Assembly: GCA_964017195.1 (NCBI GenBank)
Contig: OZ024898.1
Coordinates: 13,468,057 to 13,532,056 of the forward strand
DNA length: 64,000 nucleotides
Source of the DNA: Siderastrea radians
Taxonomy: Eukaryota; Cnidaria; Anthozoa; Scleractinia; Rhizangiidae
Reading direction: 5' to 3'
The position numbers and the translations under genes are program-made. The stretch's first letter is position 1; every line of letters starts with the position of its first letter. This document shows, in pieces, positions 43,166 through 55,889 of this stretch. The notes beneath the pieces were generated by a model. It did no database searches and had not been told where the DNA came from. It saw only the letters and a program-made list of their open reading frames with translations.

Positions 43166-43448
43166 TCAAGATAGACCGACAGCGAGTTTCTCATTTTTCT
43201 TCTGGTTTGATTGTTATTTCATTTGATTGACATATTCAGGACCCCATTCAGTGCATAACTACTTTGCCGCTTTTCGTATCATGTTCGTCTCCCTGCCGAT
43301 GACCCACGTGCACGCTCCATTTATCTGTCATATCTGTTGGAGAGATCTTTTTCTTTATCAATCGCGTTTATAACCTCAGTGTTCCAGTGAAATACATTAC
43401 TATCAGAGTCATCAGAAACATCAGAGTGCCGTTGACGGCATTTAGAGC

Positions 43449-46400
43449 ATGGTAAAGCACAAAAAGCACAAGAAGGAAAAGAAAAAACGAGAAAAACAAG
43501 ACAAGTTAGAAAGACTAGAAAGATCTAGAAAGGAGCGATCAGGTGAGTGCAAATCTTATAAATGACGCCATAAATATTGAATGGTCGTTTATAGATTGCC
43601 AGCACTCGCACTCGTGAAAATTTGAGGGATGTTGCAATTCTTATGTCACGCATTTTGTATCATTCCCAGTTATCTAAAACATGTGGCTAGTGAGAGAAAA
43701 ATCTTTACCACGAGTCAGCTCTAAACCATAAATTATAGACTTATGGTTTCAAAACACACGTCATCTGTGAACGGGCTTCGACATACGCATTTTTCCTCTT
43801 CAATCCATGTAGAGCATGTAGGGTAACTCACAAGGAAAGCTCTTTCATACATTAACGACTCGTTAACGTTTCGTAAGATGGAATTTTCTCTAGGAATTGT
43901 TTTACAAACAGAAACACAGTGGAACCTCGATGGGGTTGGGACTGGTAAATGACGCAAATATGTTCGCCGGAAGAGGTTTTGTTGTATGGAGGTTCTTTTT
44001 CCCATATGATTCTTTATTATCGGGGCGAAAAGTATCGATCGTTATGCCTTGGGCTTCGTACTGTATATAAAGGTTCAGAAGGTTTGTTAAATCCCGGGGT
44101 TGAATCGAGGTTTTACTGTGTCGGTCTTGAGGTCTGATGACCGTGACCTCTGGTGACAGCAGACTTAACTCCTCTGGTCACCTCTGCTATTCGCGTTCTT
44201 TTGTGGTCACGCAACACTCCTGTGAGCTTTGACTGAAAATTTAAGTCTTTCTTTATTCTAGGAAAAGATTATGATAAAGAAAGAAAAGATAGAAAGAGAA
44301 AGAATAGCTACCACGAGTCTGAGTCAGATGTCTACGAAGTGAAAAAAAGAAAACAAGAATCGCCGCCGGAGTCATCAAAAGTGCAGAGTCAGATTACAAT
44401 GACTCACTTTATTGACAGAAATTCTGACAATTCTGGCAAGAGTGGCAAAGGAACTACATCCACCACTGTAGATAGCGGCTTGACACTGACGGTCGATACT
44501 ACAATAGAAGTCTATCAATACGGCCACACAAAGAAATCTGGCTTCCGAAATACACTTTTCGTGTTGTCGGACAAACACCGTGATTTAAGTTTTATGAAAA
44601 AAAAGTCTCAGAAAAGAATATGGGGTGGCAACTGATGCCAAAAGGTACCAAATTGGCGATTTCAGCATTGAAATTGGTGTCACTTGTTCTGATAAAGCGT
44701 ACATGGCCAACACGCAGACGGAGTGGCAGAATTTGATGACCCGATTTAACAGTGGTACAGGACAATGTTGTCTTCTAGGTAAGTAACATGGGAATGTCAA
44801 TTATTTATAAGTAAATTTAAAGCCACCGCGCCCTGGGCGCTTATTAAATTTTTGGACCTTGAGGGTGGGCGCTTATTCGAGGCTGGGCGCTTATTAAATT
44901 TTTACAATTTTTAGCAAGTAATGCGTTTATTTATGCAAGAAAATAATGTATAATAACTAAACGTGAAGATGTACGAAAGCTGACTTTTTTTCATTGATAG
45001 TTTCAGTAAAAATCTAAAAAAAACGGTCTTCGGGATAGTCTCTTAGTAGTACTTAGTGAATTTTAATCTCAACTTCAACAATAAGCAAAATTCCTCGTGT
45101 CTTCATTATAGGGGGTGGGGGTGGGCGCTTATTCGAGGCTGGGCGATTAGTTCCTTTTCCTACCTACAGGGTGGGCGCTTATTCGAATAAGTACAGTATG
45201 TTGAAGTAGGCAATGACTCGTTGCCGTTAAGATACCCCTTAATAGACCTGAAAATAAACATTTTCTCCACTGAGGTCGCCAATAAGCTAAGTTTCGGTAA
45301 CATGGAAAAGAGAATTTACCTAACTGCGGCCTTTTTCATTTTCACCCAATATCTTACTGTCTTTTTGGGATTTTAATAGCCTCCGCGAAAGGCCTAAGGT
45401 TAGGCAATTTCTCAGCATTTGGCCCGCCTGGGATTAAAACTGTTGTTTATCCGTTGCCACAGTACGCCTTCATGAAATCCAGTATAGCAAAGATAAAGGT
45501 CTTGCATCTACGAGCACGAAGACCAAAAAGAAAACGGCGAGGGGCCCTTACAAGCGAGATGAGCGTGTTGTACAAGACGAAGATCTGCTCCAAAAACTGA
45601 GAAATTACACTGGTCGTGTTGAAGAATTCAAATATCAAAGAGGAGAAGACCAAGAACAGCTTCTGGATAAGTTTAAAAAGGGTGAGAAAATTGTTCTCTA
45701 AGATCCAGACTTAACTGTAATCATTTATTCTCAATTTTTATCTTGCAATAAAGTGACCACAGTAATTTTTCTTCCTTTACAGATATTGAAACCCATTATC
45801 CTGGATCTCGCGCCCTCACGGAACTGCACATTATCTGTGGAAAATGTGGAGTAACTAGGGCCGTCAATAGACTGCGATATCATCAGCACTTCAAGGACCG
45901 TATGTATACGCCATTTAATTGTTGGAAAATCACATTAATGTAAAAATGTAGGACCTATACATTATCATTGAAAAATATACATTGCGCGTGCGATGCTGTA
46001 TGAGCATCATGAAGATATTCCAGGAAAATACACCGAATGCAAATATGGCGGACCACTCGGACGGCCCGGGACGAGTTGCACGAAAGCGAGGCTACTGCGG
46101 CCCGGCTTTTCCCTGTGTTATGATCGCAATGGCCGCTTCACGTGCGCTTACGGAGGACGATATTCCCGGAGCTTCTCTTGCAGGTAGATCACCAGCGACG
46201 TTAAAAAACGAAGAACTTCGTTTCTGGTTAAAATGTAGAGGAGATTCTTTGAAGGGATTGAAAACGAAAGCACTATTAGTGAAGAGGTAAGGCTAGAATC
46301 CTTCGAAGATCGAACATCCTTTACAAACCTACTACAAAATCATAGGCCCTGTACCGTTTGTTGAGCTAATATAAAAACATATTATCTTCTGTTTAGGGTC

Positions 46401-49400
46401 GAGGAATATATCAGAGCTGGCCGCGATCAAAATATAGTAGATCCAGATCCCAACTCTATTTATACAAAGCGCAAGGAACGCAACGAGGCGAGCAAGGACA
46501 CCAACTCTGCCATTTCCGGTACCCAGCGTCAACCAAACTTCCCCTCAGATGGTTGGTCTACTGACTTAAAACGAATGCCCTTTTTTACCCGTGCTGAACT
46601 GAACCTTCATATCGCTAATTCTGGGAAAAATATCGACTCTACAAGCAAAAGTCACTCTGTACCAACGAGTGTGCGAAAAGCGACAACGTTCTTAAACGAT
46701 GAATACTTAAAGGACATATCTGCAACGAGTGACGAGAACTTCTTTTATTTCAGGTCTCAATGCCATCACAGCTTTAGGAAGAACGACGTGCCGCATAATT
46801 TAAAAGTTGCATTGTGCATTTTAAGTGGGGAGGTAAAGCATGCTTCTTGTTCCTGTGTTGCTGGTACGGTTGGTTTTTGCAACCATATTTTAGCACTTTT
46901 GATGAAAATGTGCAAGTTCACATTGTATGAATGTAAACATGTCAATGAACTTGAAAATGAAGAGGACATGCAGCCAAAGCAGGCTTGCACATCCACTTTA
47001 CAACAGTGGCATCGGAAGGGAAGAGGAGACTGTATAACTCCGCAACCAGTAATGGAGGTCTTGGTGACTAAAACTTACCTGGAGCAAACTAGGTCATCAG
47101 CGCGAGATCCTGGTGTCAGGTGTTTGCTATATGAGGCAAGGAAAAATATCCGGGGCCAACAGGCAGATGAAGAGAAATTGTTGGCAACTTTGAAAGGGTT
47201 GAACCCAAAAATGGCCTTAGCACAAATTTTGACTCCAAGGTCTGAAACGACTCCCTTCCTGGAAACAAAATTTGGTAAAAGTCCCCAAGGTTCGTACGCC
47301 AGTTATCAACTGTCCATGACAGAAGATAATTTTAAAGTGTACTGTGACATCACTTCTGTAACAAGAGTAGACTCTAGCAACCACAGTGAGCAGATTGCTA
47401 CATATCCCAGATTTCCCCTGAAGCCCTCAAATGAACATTTTGTAGACTGTCTAATAATGATTTCTCTGCCTCAGAAATTTCATTTGGCATTTCAAGTTGA
47501 TGCTGACAAACTGAATGACATCGAGAGGAAAACACGGGGTCAATCAGACTGTCCAGAATGGAAGGCAGAAAGAAAATTTCGATTCACTGCCTCAAATTTT
47601 GGTCTCATAAGGGACAGGAAAAGACACCATGAGAATCTTGTAAAGAATCTTTTAAACCCAAAGCCTTTCACATCAAGATACACCAATCATGGACTCAAAT
47701 ATGAGCCAATTGCATTAGAACAATACCAGAAATACATGTTATCTATCCACAAGCCTGTAAAGGTTTTGAAGTCCGGACTTGTAATAAGCCTAGATGCCCC
47801 ATACTTGGGTGCCTCACCCGATGGTAAAGTAATTGATCCTGGATGCTCTGAACCATTTGGGCTTTCTGAGGTCAAGTGCCCGGAGACCAAATATTTAGTG
47901 ACCCCCCTGGATGCTTGTTTAGACAGCAGCTTTTTTTTGGAAGAAGTTAATGGGCAACCTAAGCTTAAGCGTACTCATAAATATTATGTTCAAGTCCAGG
48001 GACTGATGGGGGTTACTGGAGCCACATGGTGTGATTTTGTGGTCTACACCAGTAAAGGAATGAGTATTGAGCGCATTCCATTTGATGTTCAATTTTGGAA
48101 CAGTTTGAAGGCAACATTAAAATTGTATTATTTCAAAGACTTCTTAGCTGCAGCAGCAAGAGAACCTAGAGTGTAAGGCTAAAACCGTAATTATTGTAAC
48201 ATGCATGATTCATAAGGGTGCGGTCAGGTGATGGGGGGGGGGGGCTGTATTAAAACAAAAAGGGAATGAAGATGCTGTTATTTACAAAATTCTGAATGAC
48301 TTTGTTTCAAATAATGTCATGGAACTGAATATTGTATCATAAAGCTATATCATTAATATGAACTTTGACAGTTTACTTGACTATAGCCCTGAGCAGTTAA
48401 ACATGTCAGTTTAAGTTAGTTCCAGTTCCAGTTCCAGTTAGTGTTTTGGTCTTCAGTGGTTTCTTGAAGTAACAAGATCTTGCATGTCAATGGTTACAAA
48501 GAACATAACTACCCTAATATTTTTGGTGTTTATGGTGTTATAAACTGTACGTATACTGTAAGAAAGTAAATAAACAGATCACGTGACACTAGATATGAGT
48601 GGATCCTGAGTATTGCACAGGAAAGCACACACACTCCACATTTGGTTAACAACACCAAGTAAACTTAATGGAACAACTCCATTCCAAATCCGGAAGTTCT
48701 TTATCTTGTTTATGGCCCTCTCTACGTGAATCCTCAAACTCGCAATTTGCTGTGTCCTGATGACATCCTCTGCTGACATCTGAGGTTACTACCAAGGAAA
48801 GGTGGGATGTTGAGACTAACACCCAGAGGCAAAATGTCTTGAATCTGAAAGCCTTTGTCTGCCATTACAGAGTCACCATCGTCAAAGGACTGTGACAATA
48901 AGCCACTTCGTAAAACAATTTCACGGTCTGAAATACTGCCAGTGTATAACTGGCTGATAAACGTAATTGCACCACTTGGGGCAATACCAACCAGTGCTTT
49001 CAGTGTCACATGGCTTTTATAAGAACTGAATAACTCGGAGTTCAGGAGCAAACTGCTAGGCATTTCAGTGAACACTTCTGTGCAGTCAATAATAACCCTT
49101 GTTGAAGAAAATTTTGCTCTAAAATCTGCAGGCATGGTTTCCTGCACAATTGACTTTGATGGCCAGATGCATACCTGGCCAAATTTTAAAAACATAAAAT
49201 TGATCCAAGGCACAAAAATCCTGCTGATAGTGGACTGTGCCACACCATATAAGTGAGCTAAATGGCGCTCAGAAAAGCCTCTTCTTAGGCGGCACAAAAC
49301 AATAAAAAATTCCTCAATTGGTTTAAGTTTTCGTCGGCGTCCTTTCTTGGCAGGTGTTACGTTTTCGTCCTCATCAGAGTCAGTGTCATAGAAACCCTCT

Positions 49401-52400
49401 GGGACATCTGTCAAGGTACTTCGTGGGCGAATATTTTCTCCATCTTCACCTGGATTCAGAAAATTAAATATTGCCATGAAAGTGGCAAAATTGGGGAGGC
49501 CAGTGTAAAAGTTAATGTCAGCATCCGAACTGAAGCGTTCCAGGCAAAATAATTGGGAAGATATTGCCTCATGTTGCCTCTCTCCTTCGGCCAATTTGTT
49601 TTTGAGTTCAATGTTTTCTTGTCGAAGGTTTATTAGCTCCTGTTCCATTTCCTCCATAACCTTCTTTCTGTAATCAACTGCATCTGGCTCCAAGTTACTT
49701 TCATTTATCTCATGCATTTTGACTGAGATGAGGACACTGGAAGTTGACTCGCATACCCTTTCCACCGCAGTATTTGTTTCTTGCGATTCAGTGCGAGTGG
49801 ACGCGGACGAAAACAATTTTTTCTTTTGAGGCAAAGGGTGTCTTTCTGGGGGAGCTTTTCTTTTCCTTGGGGAAGGAACAGACCAAGCAAATCTTGTTGG
49901 AACACCGCCAGGTACCACATACGCTCGTCCGTTAAAAGATTTTCTAACATCTTCTCGCCTGAAATGTAGCGAACACACTTTAGTTCCTTTTCTGATCGTG
50001 AAGTCCTTTCCTTCGTCTCGACGAATTGCATGGATCCACTGTTTTCTCCTTAGAGGTGAACTGGGAAAGTCAAAAAACGACACTTTCTCTCCTGTGGTAG
50101 ATTTCGGTCCCTTCTGATGGCATTCTGGTACAGAACAACTAGTAGGCATGGTGAAATAGAGTCGAAATAGAACAGAGCAGATCGACAACGACAGAACAAC
50201 GAAGCATTTCTCGAGACGCGCAGTCAAAACAAAACAAAGCGAGGCCGCAGTAGCCTCGCTTTCGTGCAACTCGTCCCGGGCCGTCCGAGTGGTCCGCCAT
50301 ATTTGCATTCGGTGTATGAATTGTTAAAATTAACTAAAAAAATGAAATTGGGTGGGATGAGATGGTCTGTCCTGCATAAGTGGTAAAATATTAAATTAAG
50401 TAGTAGACCTTGCTACCTTGTCAAGGTCCGTGTTTATGTTCTTGTAGTGTTAATGCACTGTTTTTAACTTGCTCCTAAACAGGTCACTGGAAGAGCTGCA
50501 AGGTCGTGAAAAGTAGCGAGCTGAGAGATATATTCGCAAGCATGAGAAATAAAACTGCCAAGTAAGCCAAGTGCTCATAAAATGTTCTCTAATAACTTTG
50601 AAGGAAGAAAATGTATTTTCGCTTCAGTATAAATGCATTGTAATGCTAAGCTGCTTTCCAGAAATAAATAAAGATCAAACTGATTGAAAATGCTGTTTGA
50701 TATCTTTTTGTCCACAAAGCGAAGATATAGAGGAGTATGATTCAGTCAGCCATTCAGAGGATGAGCTTGTTGAAAGCGAGAGTGATGAGGGGGATGGATT
50801 TGTGTAAGTTTGTTTCATTCATAGAATCTTGTGGTTACGCTGTTTACTTATTTATTTCATGTCCTCTTTCATAAAACACATCTTTGGAGAAACTGATGAT
50901 AGATTCTTCAAGTGTATTCCCATTTGTATAATTATGCAGTAGAATCCCGGTAACTCGAACTCGGAAAACTCGAACAAACTCGTTAACTCAAACAAACTTC
51001 CATTTCCCTTGGATCTCACCCTACTTTTCAGTCATTTTTACTCGGTTAACTGGAACTCGGATAGCTCGAAATCCCAGCTAACTCGAACTAAATTCCATTT
51101 CCCTTGATAGAAATTTGGGTGAAATTTAAATCGACTCCATCGATAACTTGTATTGTGGTTCTTGCAGCTCACCACGGATGCCCATTAGCTCTTCTTGTCG
51201 TGTAATCAGATTTAAACACGAAAACGGACACTTCAGCAATTTGATTTAACTAGAGCAACGAATAGATTACGTATCTGACAGTCATTTTCCATTCTTGACC
51301 ATTCTTATCATAAAAAAATGTATGATCGTGTTAGAAATTCTGACGAGATAAGTTTAATTTGCACTGTATTGTGTACTGAAGTGCTGAAAAATCCTTTAAC
51401 TATCAATTATTAACGTGGCAAATTGAATATTCAATCAACCCTGATATCTCAAAACCCCGCTACTCGAACTGTTTTTCGTTTCCCTTCAGAGTTTGAGTTA
51501 CCGGTGTTCTACGGTATATATAATTATAAACTCTGTCTTTGGCTCACAGATGTTTGGAAGAGCTAGATCCAGTTGTGGTGGCTTTACAACAGGAGATTCA
51601 AAGTGGCAACCTCCCACGCCAACACATTTTTTACAAATTTCTTCGAAACGCCCTCGAGTTTGCACAGAAATCCTCCGATCCCAGAAAACAGTTCACACAC
51701 GATAACGATGTAACCTTGTTCTCTGAAACTCTTGCCTTTCACGGCAAAGACAAAGTTATGAATCTTTTACGTGGTGCGGGTTTTCATGGCCAGCAAAAAG
51801 GTGGGACATTTGAATTCAAATGGGAAAACTGGAATCTTCCATTTGTTCCTTCAAAATCAACAAGAAGCAAGGAAAAGGCTGGTTATACCACCAAGGATGG
51901 TATAATAAAAAGTCTTCTAATTTCTTACCTATTACTTGCTCAATTAGAGGAGAGTGGAGTTCACCCCCTAATCGACCAACCACATCTTCGTGTGATTCCA
52001 GTGTGTTTAGCTACTGATGGTATGAGCATTAAACCAGGTCTCCAGTTTGATACACGTGTAAAGGAGTTAGTTGGCCTTCTATTCCCAGTTGATCTGGAGT
52101 ATGTTAAGGCAACCCCATCGCCTGATCCTGGAACTTTGAAAGTCTCCTTTGTGACTGAGGTCAACTGCGAAATAATCACTTCGTTGGACAGCAATCTGTC
52201 ACTTCCTGTTGGCCTGGAGTTTACGGGGAAACGCGTTTCCGGCGAAGACGTAGCGGAGCGAATAATGAAGCGTGTTGCCCAGTTGCAAATTTGTCTCAGA
52301 TGTCTAATGCAACATACAACAACCACGATGAATGTTATTGATACTTCTGGGGAATGCTGTAGAAACCGATGTGAAGGTAAGTCGATAGATAGACTTCACC

Positions 52401-55390
52401 TCTCTTGTAAATAATAAGCTTCCCTACCTTTGTAATTTTGTAAGGAGAGTTGAACAAAAGGTTTCGTTTCTAAAAGCATCATCTTCCGAGTGCCGCTATG
52501 TCTACATATTACATAGCATAGAAGCATCTTATGAACTCTAATAAGAGCAACATTTTAAACAATGATTCAATATGTTGACAGCAAACAAAAATAGATTTAA
52601 TTTAAATATTGCAAAAGATATTTTCTATTTTAATTAGCATATTCATTACTTACAGCTTGTCTTGAGAGTGGCTCAGTCTGCCAGCCTTGCAGCGACCTGG
52701 GACATCAAAGTGTTGACACTCCACTTCGAGCATGCCAACCTTGCTTGGAATCTGGCTCTAAATGCGTGAAGCTTTTGGTTCTTCTTTGGACAGCTGATTG
52801 CGAAGAAAGCAACAAGCAGGCAATGGAGCAGATCGCTAAGCTTTCCAAAGAAGAAGCCGACGACCAGATGAAAGAGCAGATGAAATTTTTAAAACCAATC
52901 CCGGAAGCAGTCCATCTAGGAAAATGCCTTAAGTCTTCATTTGCAAATTGGTTTCTGTTCCTTAATGGCGAGAGATTTAACCTCTCAAATCTCCGCGTAC
53001 TTTACAACGATGAAGATGATGACATCAGACGTCGGATGCGCAAAGAAGTCACACTCAGTGACGTAAGAAATCGCGACCGAATGTCGGTGGAATCAATGCT
53101 TACGATTGCCAAACCATCAGTGAGAGATGTCATCTGTAAGGTACCATTCCTTGTGCAGACCATCATCCCGGAGACCTTTTGCCTGTATAAAGGAAACGCT
53201 AAAGGTGTGATTGATAATCCCACTGGTATCTGCGTTGGTGAGCATGGTAGTTTGTTTGTCACCGACAACAAAAAATCGCGACTATTTCTAGCCCGCCTCC
53301 ACTACCCAGTGGACGTAACCGAGGTTTCAAAATCACTAAAGAATCCCAATGGCGTAGCCTATACCAGTGGCATCGTTTTTGTTGCAGACACAGGCAACGG
53401 GCGAGTGTTGTACAAAGCAATTGGGTCATCGGTGTTTATAAATCCCAACAAGATGAAGGTTGTCGACCTACGGGCTCAGTTAGATGCGCGTCATATCCAA
53501 GTTCAAGCTGCTGCTAAAAAGAACGATCTTGTAAAGGCAATGACAAAGTGGGTTCAAGAACAAAGAAGAGGAATCAACTATTCAGTATCTGATCTGAATA
53601 AGCTTCCATTGAATAAAGAAATCATGAAACCTTTAGCAATTGTTGCTGCTGCAACAGATTTGCTAATGGTGTCTGACAGCCATTCCCATTCTGTCTACCA
53701 AGTAAGCATCAGCAACAATGGTGCACTTCTGCAAGGCACTGTCAGCTTGCTCATCAACCTCCCCGAAACAGCAAACCCCCTGGGACTGGCGTTTGATGGA
53801 AGCAGCGTGAATGTTGCTAACTCGAGCAGCGATGGCGGAATCACAAAATTCAATCTTGCAACGTCTGCAAGCTCCATTCTAGTTAAAAATGGTACACCAA
53901 ATTGCCATATGGTTCACGGGGTGGATGTATCAACCGGCGGAAGTATTGTCTTTACAGACCGGGGATCGCGTTTGGTGCGGACTCTTTCACCCAGAACCTC
54001 AGAAATCCAAGTGGTTGCTGGATCTGGTGCAAACAGTTCAAGGGGTGGATCCAGCTTAGCAGCATCTTTTTGTCAACCAACAACAATATGCATCGAGGGG
54101 AAAATGATGTTTGTCGCAGATACAGCGGTAGGAGCTATAAAAGTCGTTACTCCGACAAATTCCCTGTGCAAATTCCTCGAGCTACTTGATTCATTATCCA
54201 GAATGTTTGGAGTACATCTGCGCGGAGTTCAAGCAGAATCCCATACTATCGAAGACGCTATTTCCTCGTTGAGTGAACTGAGTTTGGTAGTTGACTTGTG
54301 GGTGGATGAGGTTCAAGAGAAAATGGGAAGGAAAGCAGCAACTCAGGGACCTCAAGAAACAATATCGTCAAAAAGCAAACGCAGTGTTGAGATTCTCAGA
54401 GAGTCATTATGTTCATTGAGAGATTTTCTGAAAGACGTCAACCCAGGGTTCCACAGCTTTTTTAAATTGGTCGCCACTTTGACACTCGTTGTGGAGAACT
54501 TTTTCAGCCAAATGCGCTCCAGGAATGATATGCCAACTGCCCTCGAGATTGCATATCTATTTGCACCCACCATTCGCGAGTCATTGAAACAACTCACTGA
54601 CACTGGCTTTGTCTACTACACTTCCCCACACTCCTATTATGAAGTACCAGATGAGATCAAACTCCTGTTTCGAGAACTGCCATCTTTGTCTGTTCCATCA
54701 TCAGAGGAAATGGCAAAAGAGGATCAGAAGTTAATGAGAGACTGGAGGGACAGCTTTGGAAAACCGGTTCGTCAACTAACTGTCCGAAACCAAAGTACCA
54801 AAGACAATGTCGGCACTCTTCCACTGTTTGCATACTCAACGCCAGATCCTCCACCAAGACCTTTAGATTTCTCCATTACCGCTGACCTCGCATCTGTTGC
54901 TTCAAGAAACACAGACACACACCGTGAATCTCATAACGTAGCAGTTTTATTCGAAGCCAATAGCGTTTTAATATTGAAATGCGATTACATTCCTAGAGTT
55001 ATCAACCAAGGGCCCTTCTTTGTTGGAACTGTTGAAGCTGATATAAGCGATGAGGAACAAAATATTTTTTATGATGTTCAGCTATTTGTTCCCTCATTTG
55101 AAGATTGTGTCCTTTTCACATTCTACGGCAAAGAAAGAATTCACCGAGATTCTATAGCAGGCAAAGTAGACGAAGGACATTTCGAGAGAGGGGATAACTT
55201 TGTCAAACTGACAGAGATGTCATACGAAGCATTCCTGAGACATCAAAATGATGTCGAAGATCTTCTGCCCGACAAAGAAAGTTGCGAGGAATCCAGCGAC
55301 CTCGACTTGGAAGATGTGGTCTTTGGCGGAATACCCTTGCGCACTTCATCTGGAAGGAATGTTGTACGTCCAGACCGCTTGGACCTCTGA
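43449..55390 (+). CDS. P-element-like transposase with CxC, SAP-like and NHL-propeller regions
   Basis: Exons are inferred from GT-AG sites with consistent phase: 43449-43542, 44262-44778, 45463-45681, 45783-45899, 50483-50561, 50720-50803, 51550-52376 and 52656-55390, about 1556 residues. Exon 1 is Lys/Arg-rich. Exon 4 has ICGKCG...YHQHF, a possible zinc finger. In exon 7, LATDGMSIKPGLQFD (near 52016) looks like the first catalytic Asp of P-type transposases. Exon 8 opens with a Cys cluster, then TADCEESNK (possible second Asp), a helical region with an HxxK-like VHLGKCLK, and RNRDRMSVE. NHL-like repeats (NPTGICV...LFVTD, NPNGVAY...VFVADTGNG, NPLGLAF) follow, with a SAP-like segment between them. 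ENFFSQMRSRNDMPT (near 54494) would give the Glu. Exon 2 has one surplus A in an A8 run (near 44600), which breaks the frame. Confidence 0.65.
43543..44261. other. Intron 1 of the P-like transposase
   Basis: Bounded by GTGAGT and TATTCTAG. No other gene seen. The open frames in it do not resemble known proteins. Confidence 0.6.
44835..45200. repeat. Repeat with GGGCGCTTATT units in intron 2
   Basis: The unit GGGCGCTTATT occurs about five times (44835, 44870, 44886, 45123, 45172), ending in a segment GGGCGCTTATTCGAATAAG then TACAGTA. The segment is probably a degenerate MITE; its left boundary is not resolved. Confidence 0.55.
46044..48176 (+). CDS. ISL2EU YqaJ-type nuclease with SAP-like and SWIM zinc domains
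   Basis: Exon 1 runs from an ATG at 46044, inside the terminal repeat, to about 46289 (donor GTAAGG). It includes a SAP-like helix pair (NEELRFWLKCRGDSLKGLK). Exon 2 starts near 46397 after a TTTAG acceptor and runs to the stop at 48176. A SWIM zinc finger is at 46845-46900 (CSCVAGTVGFCNHILALL). The YqaJ/lambda-exonuclease core is at 47540-48060, with RFTASNFGLI, a GLKYEPIALEQY segment, SLDAPYLGASPDG (metal-binding Asp) and LSEVKCPET (the E-x-K pair). It probably trims or processes DNA ends during transposition; the exact role is not known. All core residues look present. Confidence 0.85.
48177..48578. other. Region between convergent ISL2EU genes
   Basis: No gene. It has a G12 run at 48233-48244 and a short GTTCCA repeat near 48419-48438. 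It should hold both polyadenylation signals. AATAAA appears only as part of GTAAATAAAC near 48567. Confidence 0.5.
48579..50149 (-). pseudogene. ISL2EU transposase with THAP finger and DDE_4-type core, frameshifted
   Basis: The THAP finger starts at the ATG at 50149: MPTSCSVPEC, then FDFP, W, KVCSLHF and VPTRF. A coiled-coil stretch (EEMEQELINLRQENIELKNK) follows near 49600-49670. The helix-turn-helix GFSERHLAHLYGVAQSTISR is near 49240-49300. The DDE core has IDCTEVF (near 49085), VMADKGF (near 48865) and the last segment HVERAINKIKNFRIW (near 48700). A missing base near 48785 shifts the frame just before the Glu-bearing segment, so the catalytic triad is split. Cut-and-paste activity would therefore require a helper copy, or the shift is a sequencing error. 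Confidence 0.85.
50942..51509. mobile_element. TA-flanked MITE (Tc1/mariner- or pogo-like) in intron 6
   Basis: The ends GAATCCCGGTAACTCGAACTC and its inverse GAGTTTGAGTTACCGGTGTTC are each bordered by TA (50940-50941, 51510-51511). The internal AACTCGAAC-like units recur several times. It has no coding capacity. A TA duplication and CCGGT-AACTCGAA ends fit pogo-like non-autonomous elements. Confidence 0.75.
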
Positions 55391-55889
55391 TCCCGTCACC
55401 GCTGAGCAGCACTTTTCAAATAAAACCGTAGATAGGCGCTAAAATATACACAATTTTTAGCCTTTTGCTGTAGTGACTGTAGTGTCTTCAGCTGATGTTT
55501 TAATATTTTCTCCTTTACTAACGACACTAACGTGTAATTTCAGTCTTTCAGACTTAATTTTTTTTTACATCCAGATGTTTGTCTTTGTATTGTTTCCCAA
55601 GTACATAAAGGTATCACTATCTTTTATTTTTCTACGTACTATTGCGCCACTGATTTACAATATAAGGTCTCGAGAACGCACAAAATATGACACATTACGC
55701 TGTAGCACAGGCCCAAAATACGGTGGTCTAACATAATAACAAGATATCCACCAAAATATGTTTTAATCAATCAAGGTCAAATTACTTGTAACAACTCCTC
55801 TGAGATGAAATTCCGACAGGCGACATACGAACCTTGCGAAATGTCGACATAGCTGCTTGCAAAATTCAGACGGGGGACATGGGTACCCC
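55391..55889. other. 3' flank of the P-like gene within the element
   Basis: No gene. It includes the probable 3' UTR (AATAAAA at 55419-55425) and the right subterminal repeats near 55807-55885 (GACAGGCGACATACG, GTCGACATAGC, GGGGGACATGGG). Confidence 0.55.

Larger units (their letters stand above)
46030..50315. mobile_element. ISL2EU (IS4EU) transposon, 4.3 kb, in intron 4
   Basis: The 73-bp perfect inverted ends begin ACACCGAATGCAAATATGGC (46030-46102 and 50243-50315), flanked by AT on both sides (46028-46029, 50316-50317). It carries two convergent genes: a YqaJ nuclease with SWIM finger (plus) and a THAP/DDE transposase (minus). This two-gene set is diagnostic of ISL2EU. The intron holding it would otherwise be about 300 bp. 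Identity of the two inverted repeats suggests a young insertion. Confidence 0.93.

Noticed and set aside
43449..55390. Ordinary host gene with an NHL propeller
   Set aside because: Inverted ends, an 8-bp duplication and P-like catalytic motifs make a transposon gene more likely, though domestication is not excluded.
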